A DNA stretch of 43,393 nt from an uncultured Lachnospiraceae bacterium (GTDB taxonomy: Bacteria > Bacillota > Clostridia > Lachnospirales > Lachnospiraceae): NCBI GenBank assembly GCA_947591155.1, contig CANQDA010000030.1, positions 1 to 43,393 of the forward strand, read 5' to 3'. Of this stretch, positions 17,203 to 31,836 are shown one piece after another. The notes beneath the pieces were generated by a model. The model had not been told where the DNA came from. It saw only the letters and a program-made list of their open reading frames with translations, and did no database searches. The stretch's first letter is position 1. Each line of letters starts with the position of its first letter. A program made the translations under genes and the position numbers.

Positions 17203-18209
17203 TTTTTCTCCTCCGCTGGGGTATAGCTCTCTGGCGAATAATATATGACCCTCGTTCCACCGTTTTCAAACTCAAATGGGACATAGAGCAGGTCTTTCAT
17301 CGCTTCCATCACGCTTGCGCGGCGTTCCGGCTGAACGTAGAAAATCAGGAATCCTCCGCCGCCTGCACCCAAAAGCTTACCGCCTAAAGCTCCCGCGGCT
17401 ATGCCCTTTGCATATAGCGTGTCTATTCCGTCTGTAGAAATTGCCGAACCGGTCTGGCGTTTGAGCTTCCAAGTATAATCAAGCAATCTGCCGAAATCGT
17501 CTAAGTCTGAATGCTTGTCCGTCAGAACATTCTCGGCTTCATCAACAAGCGAAAGCATTTCCTTAAGCTGGACGGTCTTGTCGCCCCGATCCTTGGCATT
17601 TGCCTCCTGAACCTCCGAAGAAAAGCGGGTAAAGCCCGTGAAGAAAAGCAGAAGATTTTCATTTAAACGGCGTTTGCGTTCGGGAGAGATAATTACCGGG
17701 CGAACCTCGTAGCCGTCGGCGTTGAAGCTGATGCGGTTTAAGCCTCCGAACGACGAGGCTATTTGATCCTGCCAGCCGCCAGCTTCGTTGCAAAGAGTAC
17801 GTTCGAGATAAATTGCTTCATCTGCGAGGCAGTCTTTGTCCGCGTATTTTCCTTTTAAAGCGTGAAAAGCGTTTAACATTCCGACTGCGAAAGAAGACGA
17901 TGTTCCGAGACCCGAACGTGCGGGAAGATCAGACTCATATGTAAGGCGAATTTCGTGCATATTCAGCATCTTCATCGCATTACGGATTGCAGGGTGCTTG
18001 ATTTGCTCGACGTCAGTCACACGCTCGGTTCGCGAATAGCAAAGCTCGGTCGAATAGTCAAAGAAACGTGGAAGATGACGCACGTTTACATAACAGTACT
18101 TATCAAATGTTGTTGACAATACTGCACCACCGTGTTTTTCAAAAAAATCCTTCATATCCGTTCCGCCGCCAAAAAAAGACATGCGAAAAGGAGTCTTTGT
18201 AATTATCAT
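17199..18209 (-). CDS. hddA: D-glycero-D-manno-heptose 7-phosphate 1-kinase (GHMP family)
   Basis: A 336-residue GHMP kinase. The N-terminal motif is TKTPFRMSFFGGGTDMKDFF, the phosphate-binding GHMP loop RSGLGTSSSFAVGML lies around residues 98-112, and the C-terminal third motif is GGKLLGAGGGGFLIFY. These match HddA, which phosphorylates heptose 7-phosphate at C1 to give the 1,7-bisphosphate. Its product feeds the fused phosphatase-guanylyltransferase whose start codon overlaps the hddA stop codon. The gene begins directly after the last copy of the repeat element at 18254-18476. The ribosome site is unclear: GAGAG sits close to the ATG, with AAAGG farther upstream. Confidence 0.93.
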   Translation of the reverse strand: MIITKTPFRMSFFGGGTDMKDFFEKHGGAVLSTTFDKYCYVNVRHLPRFFDYSTELCYSRTERVTDVEQIKHPAIRNAMKMLNMHEIRLTYESDLPARSGLGTSSSFAVGMLNAFHALKGKYADKDCLADEAIYLERTLCNEAGGWQDQIASSFGGLNRISFNADGYEVRPVIISPERKRRLNENLLLFFTGFTRFSSEVQEANAKDRGDKTVQLKEMLSLVDEAENVLTDKHSDLDDFGRLLDYTWKLKRQTGSAISTDGIDTLYAKGIAAGALGGKLLGAGGGGFLIFYVQPERRASVMEAMKDLLYVPFEFENGGTRVIYYSPESYTPAEEKK

Positions 18210-18253
18210 CTCTCATCAATACCTTTCGACTACTAAAAGAATAGCAATTCTTT

Positions 18254-18476
18254 CTAAACGTAAAATAGCGGGAACCAGCAACGCTCCGAACTTGCCTGCC
18301 TCCGCATCGCTTATAAAATGCAACTTTATGAATGGCCTTTCTCATCCAGCCTCAGAAATCTATTTAAGCCGACAGCTCTAAACTGCTAGGGTGACATTGC
18401 CTAACATGGACATTTCTTTCCAATATCTGTTTCTTTGTAAGCACTTTATTTTTATTGCGTAATATTACTCCAACAC
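18254..18476 (-). repeat. Repeat element, copy 4 (adjacent to hddA)
   Basis: This segment is a diverged direct copy, judged by eye at well over 80% identical along most of its length, of 19151-19375. On the transcribed minus strand it opens with GGTGTTGGAGTAATATTA, carries the conserved run TTAGAGCTGTCGG and then AAATAGATTTCTGAGGCTGG. A stem-loop with arms AGCGATGC and GCGTTGCT follows, and it ends TATTTTACGTTTAG just before hddA. It lacks the small-frame start seen after copies 1 and 2. I do not recognise the element. Confidence 0.75.
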
Positions 18477-18695
18477 CGCATATCACATTTCGTGCATTAT
18501 GAGATTCCCTTGCATTTCCTTCCATGCGGCTTCGGCACCAGGTGGATAAGTTATACTATTTTTAGTGCATAAAAAGACTCCACCTCCGCATATCACATTT
18601 CGTGCATTATGAGATTCCCTTGCATTTCCTTCCATGCGGCTTCGGCACCAGGTGGATAAGTTATACTATTTTTAGTGCATAAAAAGACTCCACCT
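18476..18695 (-). repeat. Perfect 110-bp tandem duplication (copies 3a and 3b)
   Basis: Positions 18476-18585 and 18586-18695 read as identical 110-bp units. On the minus strand each begins GGAGGTGGAGTC and contains TATGCACTAAAAATAGT and GCATGGAAGGAAATGCAAG. It is shorter than the other copies in this block and lacks their stem-loop half. Identity of the two units suggests a recent duplication, and the copy number may vary between isolates. Confidence 0.9.
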
Positions 18696-18742
18696 CCCAT
18701 AACCGCAACTGTTAATGGTTTTTCTATTTTTTCATCTTTCAA
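18593..18742 (-). CDS. Small ORF within the repeat block (49 codons)
   Basis: A TTG at 18742 lies 9 nt after GGGAG and opens a 49-codon frame that begins LKDEKIEKPLTVAVMGGG and continues VFLCTKNS. It ends in the repeated unit (AAWKEMQGNLIMHEM). The same GGGAG-N9-TTG-AAA-GAT start occurs at 19117. A GTG six bases upstream is an alternative. The Gly-rich hydrophobic segment resembles the first strand and glycine loop of a Rossmann protein, so this may be a truncated gene start rather than a functional peptide. Function unknown. Confidence 0.35.
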   Translation of the reverse strand: MKDEKIEKPLTVAVMGGGVFLCTKNSITYPPGAEAAWKEMQGNLIMHEM

Positions 18743-18774
18743 GGTCACGCACTCCCTCAGTAGTAAAATTCTTT

Positions 18775-19083
18775 CTAAACATAAAATGGTGGTGAGAAAC
18801 AAATCTTAAGGTTACAAATAAAATGATTCCGTAAACCTGCATAGTAAAAAAATATAGGAGGCAAGCAACGCCTCGAGCATTTCTTTCTCCGCATCGCTAA
18901 TTTAAAACTCAATTATGAGGCTGGCCTTCTCTCGACTCGGCCAACCGGATCAGCCCGATAAATCGTGTATAACGGACGTTGTCGCATATTTAGACACTTT
19001 GCGCAAAATGGTAGGCTGAGTTGAAATAAATTCTGTTCAATATGCTGTGCTAATTTTAGTGCCTAATATTACTCCAGCACCAA
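18775..19083 (-). repeat. Repeat element, copy 2 (diverged, longer)
   Basis: On the minus strand this copy opens GGTGCTGGAGTAATATTAGG, shares the AGCGATGCGGAGAAAG...GCGTTGCT stem-loop and ends TTTATGTTTAGAAAGAATTT, like the other copies. The middle differs strongly from copies 1 and 4. It is followed by the GGGAG-N9-TTG start of the 49-codon frame. About 309 bp, compared with about 225 bp for copies 1 and 4. Confidence 0.6.
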
Positions 19084-19117
19084 TCACAGCAATATTTAGT
19101 GATTTTTTATCTTTCAA
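19037..19117 (-). CDS. Small ORF within the repeat block (26 codons)
   Basis: A TTG at 19117 with GGGAG 9 nt upstream begins a 26-codon frame, LKDKKSLNIAVIGAG then VILGTKISTAY. Start, ribosome site and spacing match those of the 49-codon frame at 18742. The peptide is hydrophobic and glycine-rich and could be a gene-start relic of a Rossmann-fold enzyme. No function can be assigned. Confidence 0.3.
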   Translation of the reverse strand: MKDKKSLNIAVIGAGVILGTKISTAY

Positions 19118-19150
19118 GGCCCTGCACTCCCTGCAATATCAATATTCTTC

Positions 19151-19375
19151 CTAAACGTAAAATAGCAGAAACTAGCAACGCTCCGAACCCGCCTTTCTCC
19201 GCATCGCTTGTTAAACACAACTTTATAGGTGGCCTTTCTCATCCAGCCTCAGAAATCTATTTAATCCGACAGCTCTAAACTGTCGGTGTGACATTGTCTG
19301 ATATGGGCATTTCCTTCCAATATGCACTTCTTTGTAAGCATCGCATTTTTGTGCCTATTATTACTCCACCACCAT
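19151..19375 (-). repeat. Repeat element, copy 1 (fused to the truncated glycosyltransferase)
   Basis: On the minus strand it opens GGTGGTGGAGTAATAATAGG inside the end of the truncated glycosyltransferase frame. It then has a perfect 7-bp hairpin CCGACAG-TTTAGAG-CTGTCGG, the run AAATAGATTTCTGAGGCTGG, and the AGCGATGC/GCGTTGCT stem-loop. It ends TATTTTACGTTTAGGAAG before the next small frame. It is the best preserved copy and pairs with 18254-18476. Confidence 0.75.
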
Positions 19376-19763
19376 CAGGATTAACATATACCAATCCGCC
19401 TAATCCATGAATTTTTTTTACATAATGCAAAAAAAAGGGTCCTATGCGACATGCCAGAACATAAACTATGGGATTACTTATACAATACTTTTTAATATAT
19501 CTGCAGCATTCCTTTAAAGCCGCAATATCATAACAAATTGCTTGGGCAGCGCCGATATTCGGAACCTTTATCCTAAAACATCTTGCATTGTGATATTCAA
19601 ATTCACCGGGCTCTTTACTCTTACATGCCACATGATATTTAATATCGGGATTGTTTTCATGATACTCTGTAAGTTTGTCTACAAAAGTTTCATATCCTCC
19701 ATACATTCCCGGTATTCCTTTTGAACCAACAATAAATACGTGTTGTACATTTCTATTTTGCAT
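19275..19763 (-). pseudogene. Truncated DUF1972/GT4 glycosyltransferase
   Basis: The first ~132 codons match the DUF1972 N-terminal domain of rhamnosyl/galactosyl-type GT4 enzymes: HVFIVGSKGIPGMYGGYETF, GEFEYHNARCFRIKVPNIGA and GGLVYVNPDG. In intact relatives VNPDG is followed by a Trp/Arg-rich segment and a full GT4 donor domain. Here the frame instead enters repeat copy 1 (GGVIIGTKMRCLQRS) and stops after about 30 foreign residues, 162 in total. The donor-binding half is gone, so it is probably non-functional. AAGGGG upstream of the ATG suggests it is still translated. It follows loaP by about 130 nt. Confidence 0.8.
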
Positions 19764-19897
19764 AAATCTGTACCCCTTACATTTGTCTATAAAGCACTGC
19801 CTATATCGCTATCATTTGTATTTATAAGCGCTCCCTGCATACCGGCAAATACCCCGGACTTTACTTTCACAAGCCTCTCTTTGGGATACCCTGTACT

Positions 19898-20533
19898 CTA
19901 TGCAATTTCTCCAGTCCGGACTCGGTCCTTTGCAGCGCCTCCGCCGCTTGCAAGACTCTCCATGCCGTTCTGCGTCTTATATGTTGCAAGCTTATCTTGT
20001 TTTAATTTCTCAAACTGCTCCTCCGTAAGCTTTGACAGTATCTCAAGCCCCACCTTCATCCTTGTAATTCGGCCAAAGAACTCTACTTCCAACACAGCCT
20101 GCCTGCCATGCCTGTCCACGTATACCACTTTGCCCGTCAGATCCTTCAGCGGTCCTTCTGTAATGATCAGTTTTTTCCCGATATATTCACCTTTACTGAT
20201 TTCAAATACTTTGTCCTTATTGATATGTTTCTCCAGGAAATCAACTTCTTCCTCATAAAGGGGAATCGGCCCTTCCCTGTCACCCAATATTTTCGTGAAT
20301 TGGGGAATGGATTTCAACGCCCGGTGCAGTTCTGTTGGCTCCTCTGTGACAAAAAAAAGATACCCGGGAAACAGAATCTTCTGCTTCTTTATCCAAACGC
20401 CGTTCATTTTCCAGGGCTTTTCATACTTTGGGAGGAAGCATTCTTCATAAATACTCTGCTTTCCCAGCTTTCGGTCACAGATTAGTTTGATCTGCTCCTC
20501 ACGACCAGTCTGTACCCATACCGCATACCACAT
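19898..20533 (-). CDS. loaP: LoaP-type NusG paralogue (processive antiterminator)
   Basis: A ~211-residue NusG-family protein. The NGN domain starts WYAVWVQTGREEQIKLIC and includes LFPGYLFFV; a KOW domain follows with EGPLKDLTGKVVYVDRHG near residues 128-145. A short Lys/Glu-rich tail ends the protein. LoaP proteins bind RNA hairpins in the transcript and keep RNA polymerase reading through long biosynthetic operons in Firmicutes; this locus is about 20 kb downstream. Starts at 20533 (typical MWY) or 20551 are possible; neither has a well-spaced ribosome site. The gene is second in the locus, after the wbaP-like gene. Family assignment is strong; the specific target is inferred. Confidence 0.9.
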   Translation of the reverse strand: MWYAVWVQTGREEQIKLICDRKLGKQSIYEECFLPKYEKPWKMNGVWIKKQKILFPGYLFFVTEEPTELHRALKSIPQFTKILGDREGPIPLYEEEVDFLEKHINKDKVFEISKGEYIGKKLIITEGPLKDLTGKVVYVDRHGRQAVLEVEFFGRITRMKVGLEILSKLTEEQFEKLKQDKLATYKTQNGMESLASGGGAAKDRVRTGEIA

Positions 20534-20598
20534 CTCCACACACATCCCCATGCAAGATTCAAATATAATCAGAAATCATACAGTACTCCATGATTCAG

Positions 20599-20635
20599 GG
20601 TAGGCTTCGCCATACCGCACATATCCGATATGTGC
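20599..20635 (-). promoter_or_regulatory. Two abutting RNA hairpins upstream of loaP (possible LoaP target)
   Basis: In the minus-strand transcript a hairpin GCACATAT-CGG-ATATGTGC (20635 to 20617) is followed with no spacer by GGTA-T-GGC-GAA-GCC-TACC (20616 to 20599; one bulged T). No U-run follows, so it is not a terminator. Known LoaP-responsive leaders carry a dual-hairpin element, which makes this a candidate. The 42-codon frame that also runs through here is a competing explanation. Confidence 0.5.
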
Positions 20636-20789
20636 AGCCCACTTTTCTTCTATGTCAGCATCTTCCAGCAACGTACCCTGAGCAACGATTGCTTTCCAAT
20701 GCATTCTTCCAGATTATCTCTGTCTGGCTTTACCAGTTCCAGCGGTCAACATTCCTCAAGCGGATCTGCCTGCTCCGTCGCTTCACTCC

Positions 20790-22292
20790 TCACATCGCCC
20801 CGTCTCTTCTGAAGACCACCTTCACCGTCTTCAGCAAAATCTTGAGATCCATCCACAGACTCCAATCGCATATGTACTGCCGATCCAACTCGACCACTTC
20901 CTCAAAATCCGATATTTTGCTCCGGCCGCTCACCTGCCACAGCCCGGTGATCCCCGGACGGATCGACATGCGCGCACGATGATGCGCCTCGTACTTCTCC
21001 CACTCATCCACGGTCGGCGGGCGAGTGCCCACGAGGCTCATGTCGCCTTTCAGCACGTTGAAGAACTGTGGGAACTCGTCCAGACTCCAATCCCGGATAT
21101 AGTTGCCAATCCCCTTCTTGTATGTCCCATCCGGCAGTACCTTTGATCCGATGATCCGCGGATCCTCCTCGAATTTGAACATCATCTGCCCGTCTAGGCC
21201 GCAGGCCACGGCCACCTCCGCCTTTCGCGCTTCCGCGTCCAGGCACATGCTCCGAAACTTATACATCTTGAATTTTTTCCCGTTGCGTCCCACACGTGTC
21301 TGCGCGAAAAAGATCGGTCCGGGAGAATTGATAAAGATCATGGGGCCGATCACAATACACAGAATTCCCGTGATCACACAGCCCGCCAGACCGCCGACAA
21401 TGTCCACCGCCCGTTTCGCAAACGCCTGTCCGGCCGTGACACTGCCAAGACTATAGGTTATCACCGTGCTCTGCCCGATATGTTCAATTGTCTGACGCTG
21501 TTCCGCGTAGAGTTTCAAACCCTCCAGCTTGATATGTACAACCAGACCCATGTCGATCAGACTCTGATACAGTTCTTCAAGTACTGCTTCCTGTTCTGCT
21601 ACGGATCGGAAAGTTTCCCCTCCAGCCGGCATTGCATCCAGTTCAGATACCGGCGCCGCGATCAACACCTCGTCGACCCATTTCCGCTTCAGGTATTCCT
21701 CAACATCTTTCCTGCACGCCACCACCGGTACGCCGCCGATTTCCTGCTCTCTCATGTCTCGGTCCAGAATTGCTATCCCCGACAGCTGATACAACCCGTG
21801 GTTGTTCTCTGAAATATCCTCAACCATCTGCCGGACATTCTTTGACGTCACGATCAGGAAAAGAACGGTCTTCCGCCGAATCAAACTATTTCTCAGCACC
21901 ACTTTCCAGCCAAGCCGCACTGACAGAGTCAGGCAGAAATAGACTGCCAGCATTGTATAATAAAAGATACGGGAGTATACCTCCGCATTCTGCACCGAAA
22001 ACAGGTAGAATGAAACTGTGACCGCAAGCAAAACCGTGTGGACAAGCGTCGTCGTGAACTCCCTGCGCAATCCTCGTTTCAGTACATTAGACAAAGGACT
22101 AAAAAACACAATGAGCAGCAGATCCGTCAGAGTGAAGATAAGCGCGATGACTCTGTAATTCTCTGCGGCATAGGGATTATGCGATCCGTGCCGCATCATA
22201 TAAGCAAACACGAACGCCACATGCAGGCACAGCAGGTCCAGCACGATGAAATCCAGGTGCTTTAGCCAACCCTGTGAGATTTTCCTGTACAT
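20790..22292 (-). CDS. Polyprenyl-phosphate sugar-1-phosphate transferase (WbaP-like initiating glycosyltransferase)
   Basis: A 500-residue membrane protein. Four N-terminal membrane segments (about residues 10-130) are followed by a CoA-binding-like Rossmann region (143-280, TVLFLIVTSKNVRQM). The C-terminal bacterial sugar transferase domain starts at FAKRAVDIVGG (about 291) with a long membrane hairpin. Catalytic-domain landmarks are SPGPIFFAQTRVGRNGK, FKMYKFRSMC, LDEFPQFFNVLKGDMSLVG and RPGITGLWQVSGRS. It would start each repeat unit by moving a sugar-1-phosphate (commonly galactose or glucose) onto undecaprenyl phosphate. It is the first gene of the locus in transcription order. No tyrosine kinase or Wzz-type length regulator is seen in the window. 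Confidence 0.94.
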   Translation of the reverse strand: MYRKISQGWLKHLDFIVLDLLCLHVAFVFAYMMRHGSHNPYAAENYRVIALIFTLTDLLLIVFFSPLSNVLKRGLRREFTTTLVHTVLLAVTVSFYLFSVQNAEVYSRIFYYTMLAVYFCLTLSVRLGWKVVLRNSLIRRKTVLFLIVTSKNVRQMVEDISENNHGLYQLSGIAILDRDMREQEIGGVPVVACRKDVEEYLKRKWVDEVLIAAPVSELDAMPAGGETFRSVAEQEAVLEELYQSLIDMGLVVHIKLEGLKLYAEQRQTIEHIGQSTVITYSLGSVTAGQAFAKRAVDIVGGLAGCVITGILCIVIGPMIFINSPGPIFFAQTRVGRNGKKFKMYKFRSMCLDAEARKAEVAVACGLDGQMMFKFEEDPRIIGSKVLPDGTYKKGIGNYIRDWSLDEFPQFFNVLKGDMSLVGTRPPTVDEWEKYEAHHRARMSIRPGITGLWQVSGRSKISDFEEVVELDRQYICDWSLWMDLKILLKTVKVVFRRDGAM

Positions 22293-22753
22293 GTCTCAGT
22301 TTTCCCTCCCTATGCGCCGTCTCACTTTGCCGAATTCACTCTGTCTGCTCTATGTTGATCGCAACGAGCTTTCCGCCCTTATGTTCCCATTGCATACTTT
22401 AAAATAATTTATTATTTTGCTTGAGCAAAACTGATAAAAATCCTGCTAAATCCTGTTAAAATGCAAAATACTTATAATATGATTTTTTGCATTGCGCATG
22501 GTGAAATTCTAGCACCTACGCCCTGCATTGTCAACCAATTCACAGCCGAAAAAAATATTTCCAGTTCTGCTTTTTCCAAACTTTCTTGCGAATTTTTACT
22601 TTGCATTTATTGTTGTCAGACAGTTTGCGTCATATTTCGGAAATATCTCTTTTCTATAGGATGTCCAGAACAGTCCTAACTATGGTTCTTCCGTATCCTA
22701 TCTTTACGATCACAGCTTACAATGATTGGATTCTTAGAATTTCCTTAAACTAC
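22293..22753. other. AT-rich leader of the EPS locus; no gene seen
   Basis: This 460-bp gap separates wbaP from the divergent vanZ-like gene. It is strongly AT-rich around 22395-22480 and contains inverted repeats (listed separately) and a short direct repeat TCCTGCTAAA/TCCTGTTAAA near 22441-22460. A plus-strand frame at 22461-22679 has no family resemblance or ribosome site and is not called. The long distance to wbaP is consistent with a regulated untranslated leader, but I could not place a convincing sigma-A promoter for wbaP. Confidence 0.5.
22401..22430. promoter_or_regulatory. Two adjacent inverted repeats in the wbaP leader
   Basis: AAAATAAT-TT-ATTATTTT (22401-22418) overlaps TTTTGCT-TG-AGCAAAA (22415-22430). 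Each has perfect arms around a 2-bp centre. They lie about 110-140 bp upstream of the wbaP start codon, a plausible position for a repressor or activator site. The AT bias makes the first one less meaningful than the second. Confidence 0.35.
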
Positions 22754-22782
22754 TGGACACCGTCCCTCTCAAATGGTAAAAT
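22754..22782 (+). promoter_or_regulatory. Probable sigma-A promoter of the vanZ-like gene
   Basis: TGGACA and TAAAAT are separated by 17 bp. Transcription would begin near 22789, giving a leader of about 105 nt before the vanZ-like start codon. Confidence 0.55.
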
Positions 22783-22893
22783 GTTCGCGAACATGATGAG
22801 CCGTGCCGAACAGGCGGCAAGCATAGATACGACAGTTTGTTCGCATGTGTCTATCACGGCTTATATTGGGGACAGATAAGGGGACTTTTTTCT

Positions 22894-23907
22894 ATGATCA
22901 TCAAATTTCTGAAGCCGTTTTCATTTTTACCGGCTATTTTTCTGATGTATATGATCTTTTCTTTTTCCGCGCAGGATGGGACGACTTCGGCAAGCCTCAG
23001 CTATCAGGTGAGCTACAAGATCGTCGAGGTGGGCGGAGATGTTCTGGGAGCGGATCTGCAGCCCTGGGAGCTCGATCAGTTGGCGACGCGCTTCCATGTT
23101 CCTGTCCGTAAACTCGCGCACATGACAGAGTATTTCCTGCTCGCAATCTCGGTGGCGTTCCCCTTGTATGTCTACGGACTGCGCGGTATCCTGCTGCTGA
23201 TCGCAGCCGGCACAATCTGCGTGGCTTTCGCCTGCGGCGACGAATACCACCAGGCATTCGTGGACGGACGCGGGCCATCCAAGCGGGATGTCCTGATCGA
23301 CTCCATCGGTGTATTCTTCGGAATCGTCCTTGTGCGGATCATCGGCTGGACCGGGCGCAACACGATCTTCCGCCCGTTTTCAAAAAAGAAAAAACGGGAT
23401 GTCGATACAGCGACCGATCCTTATATGAATGATCCACGTATGCCTGACCCACGTATGAACGACCCGCGTGTGGCAGATTCGCGCATGAACGCTCCACGCA
23501 TGAATAATCCACGCATGGATAGTCCACGCATGAATAGTCCACGCATGAATAGTCCACGCATGAATAGTCCACGCATGAGCGATTCTCGCAGGAACAATCT
23601 GCGTACAGCCGACCATCGGGACTATTATTATGAGCCATATCCCCCGGATTATCAGGATCCGAACTACTACGGCCCGGCACAGTACGACGCCCGCCCGCAG
23701 GCGGACGTCGGTCCCTACTACGAAGAACCCTACTATGAAGGGCCTTATTACAACAATCCTTACGGGGAGTCCTACGGCGCTCCTTATCCTGAAGAGGATT
23801 CCCCTGGTACCTCGGACCGGCTGTCCGAGGACATGTCGCTGCGCAAGCTGATGAGCGATCTGAAGGACCAAAAAAAAGCCCGACGCAAAACGGATGCCCC
23901 GCAATGA
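22894..23907 (+). CDS. VanZ-family membrane protein with a repeat-rich C-terminal tail
   Basis: A 337-residue protein. Residues 1-155 form a VanZ domain with four or five membrane segments and the signatures RKLAHMTEYFLLA (72-84) and DEYHQAFVDGRGPSKRDVLI (116-135). VanZ in Enterococcus confers low-level teicoplanin resistance, but most family members have no known role. After a basic stop (PFSKKKKRDV) come 13 five-residue repeats of the type [S/D/N]PRM[N/x] (about 175-239). A Tyr/Pro/Glu-rich region (DYYYEPYPPDYQ, EEPYYEGPYY) and a charged end follow. The tail more than doubles the usual length and is probably cytoplasmic by the positive-inside rule. ATG 22894 follows AAGGGGA; an earlier frame opening at 22837 is rejected. 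Confidence 0.88.
   Translation: MIIKFLKPFSFLPAIFLMYMIFSFSAQDGTTSASLSYQVSYKIVEVGGDVLGADLQPWELDQLATRFHVPVRKLAHMTEYFLLAISVAFPLYVYGLRGILLLIAAGTICVAFACGDEYHQAFVDGRGPSKRDVLIDSIGVFFGIVLVRIIGWTGRNTIFRPFSKKKKRDVDTATDPYMNDPRMPDPRMNDPRVADSRMNAPRMNNPRMDSPRMNSPRMNSPRMNSPRMSDSRRNNLRTADHRDYYYEPYPPDYQDPNYYGPAQYDARPQADVGPYYEEPYYEGPYYNNPYGESYGAPYPEEDSPGTSDRLSEDMSLRKLMSDLKDQKKARRKTDAPQ
23416..23610 (+). repeat. 15-bp tandem repeats (13 units) in the vanZ-like gene
   Basis: Thirteen in-frame 15-bp units each encode five residues. Units near 23521-23570 are identical or nearly so (AGTCCACGCATGAAT three times in a row), and the outer units have diverged. Because the unit is a multiple of three, gain or loss keeps the frame and would only change tail length. 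Confidence 0.93.
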
Positions 23908-23930
23908 GCGGCGCATCCGTCTTTTTCTTT
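23890..23930 (+). terminator. Rho-independent terminator of the vanZ-like gene, probably bidirectional
   Basis: Arms ACGGATGC and GCATCCGT enclose a further GC-rich CCGC/GCGG pairing and are followed by CTTTTTCTTTT. The hairpin overlaps the vanZ-like stop codon. On the minus strand the same hairpin is followed by TTTTGCG and, further on, a run of T, so it may also stop rpoC transcripts. No other hairpin was seen in the 180 bp after rpoC. Confidence 0.75.
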
Positions 23931-24089
23931 TATCCTATTTCATTTTAACGATTCTTCGTTTGGCAGCGGTCACCTGTTCTGTCGTTATCATTCCAAGTCT
24001 TTCCTCTTCTTCCGGCCTGAACCTTGTGCCGTCTTACTGCTTCCCGGAAAAGCTTTCAGAAACTACACGAAACTGCTACTGCTTAAGGA

Positions 24090-27842
<3,753 letters not shown>

Positions 27843-27867
27843 TGGTGGCACTCCTTTCACACGCTGA

Positions 27868-31713
<3,846 letters not shown>

Positions 31714-31807
31714 TGACGCTTCACCTCGTGTTCTTTCTGCAGTCTTATTCAATTTTTGGGCATAGTTGTCCCCCGAGGGCACAATCCCGCACAATAGTGC
31801 AACTTAC

Positions 31808-31836
31808 ACTTTATCACAGAAAGAAAGAGGCGTCAA
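31808..31836 (-). promoter_or_regulatory. Sigma-A promoter of rpoBC
   Basis: TTGACG and TAAAGT are spaced by 17 bp. The -35 box lies inside the 3' arm of the pncC terminator hairpin. The leader to rpoB is about 90 nt. Confidence 0.75.

Noticed and set aside
20580..20709. 42-codon minus-strand frame between wbaP and loaP (MHWKAIVAQGT... ending YPESWSTV)
   Set aside because: It looks somewhat coding and might be the tail of a lost gene, but I recognise no family and see no ribosome site. The exact abutting hairpins in the same bases offer another explanation, so it is not called.
22461..22679. Plus-strand 72-codon frame upstream of the vanZ-like gene
   Set aside because: Cysteine-rich random-looking translation, no ribosome site, and it lies in the AT-rich regulatory gap.
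22837..22893. Earlier start for the vanZ-like protein
   Set aside because: The extra 19 residues are not VanZ-like, and AAGGGGA lies at a suitable distance before ATG 22894.
23416..23610. 15-bp repeats as a CRISPR or regulatory array
   Set aside because: They are in frame within the vanZ-like gene with no spacers and encode pentapeptides.
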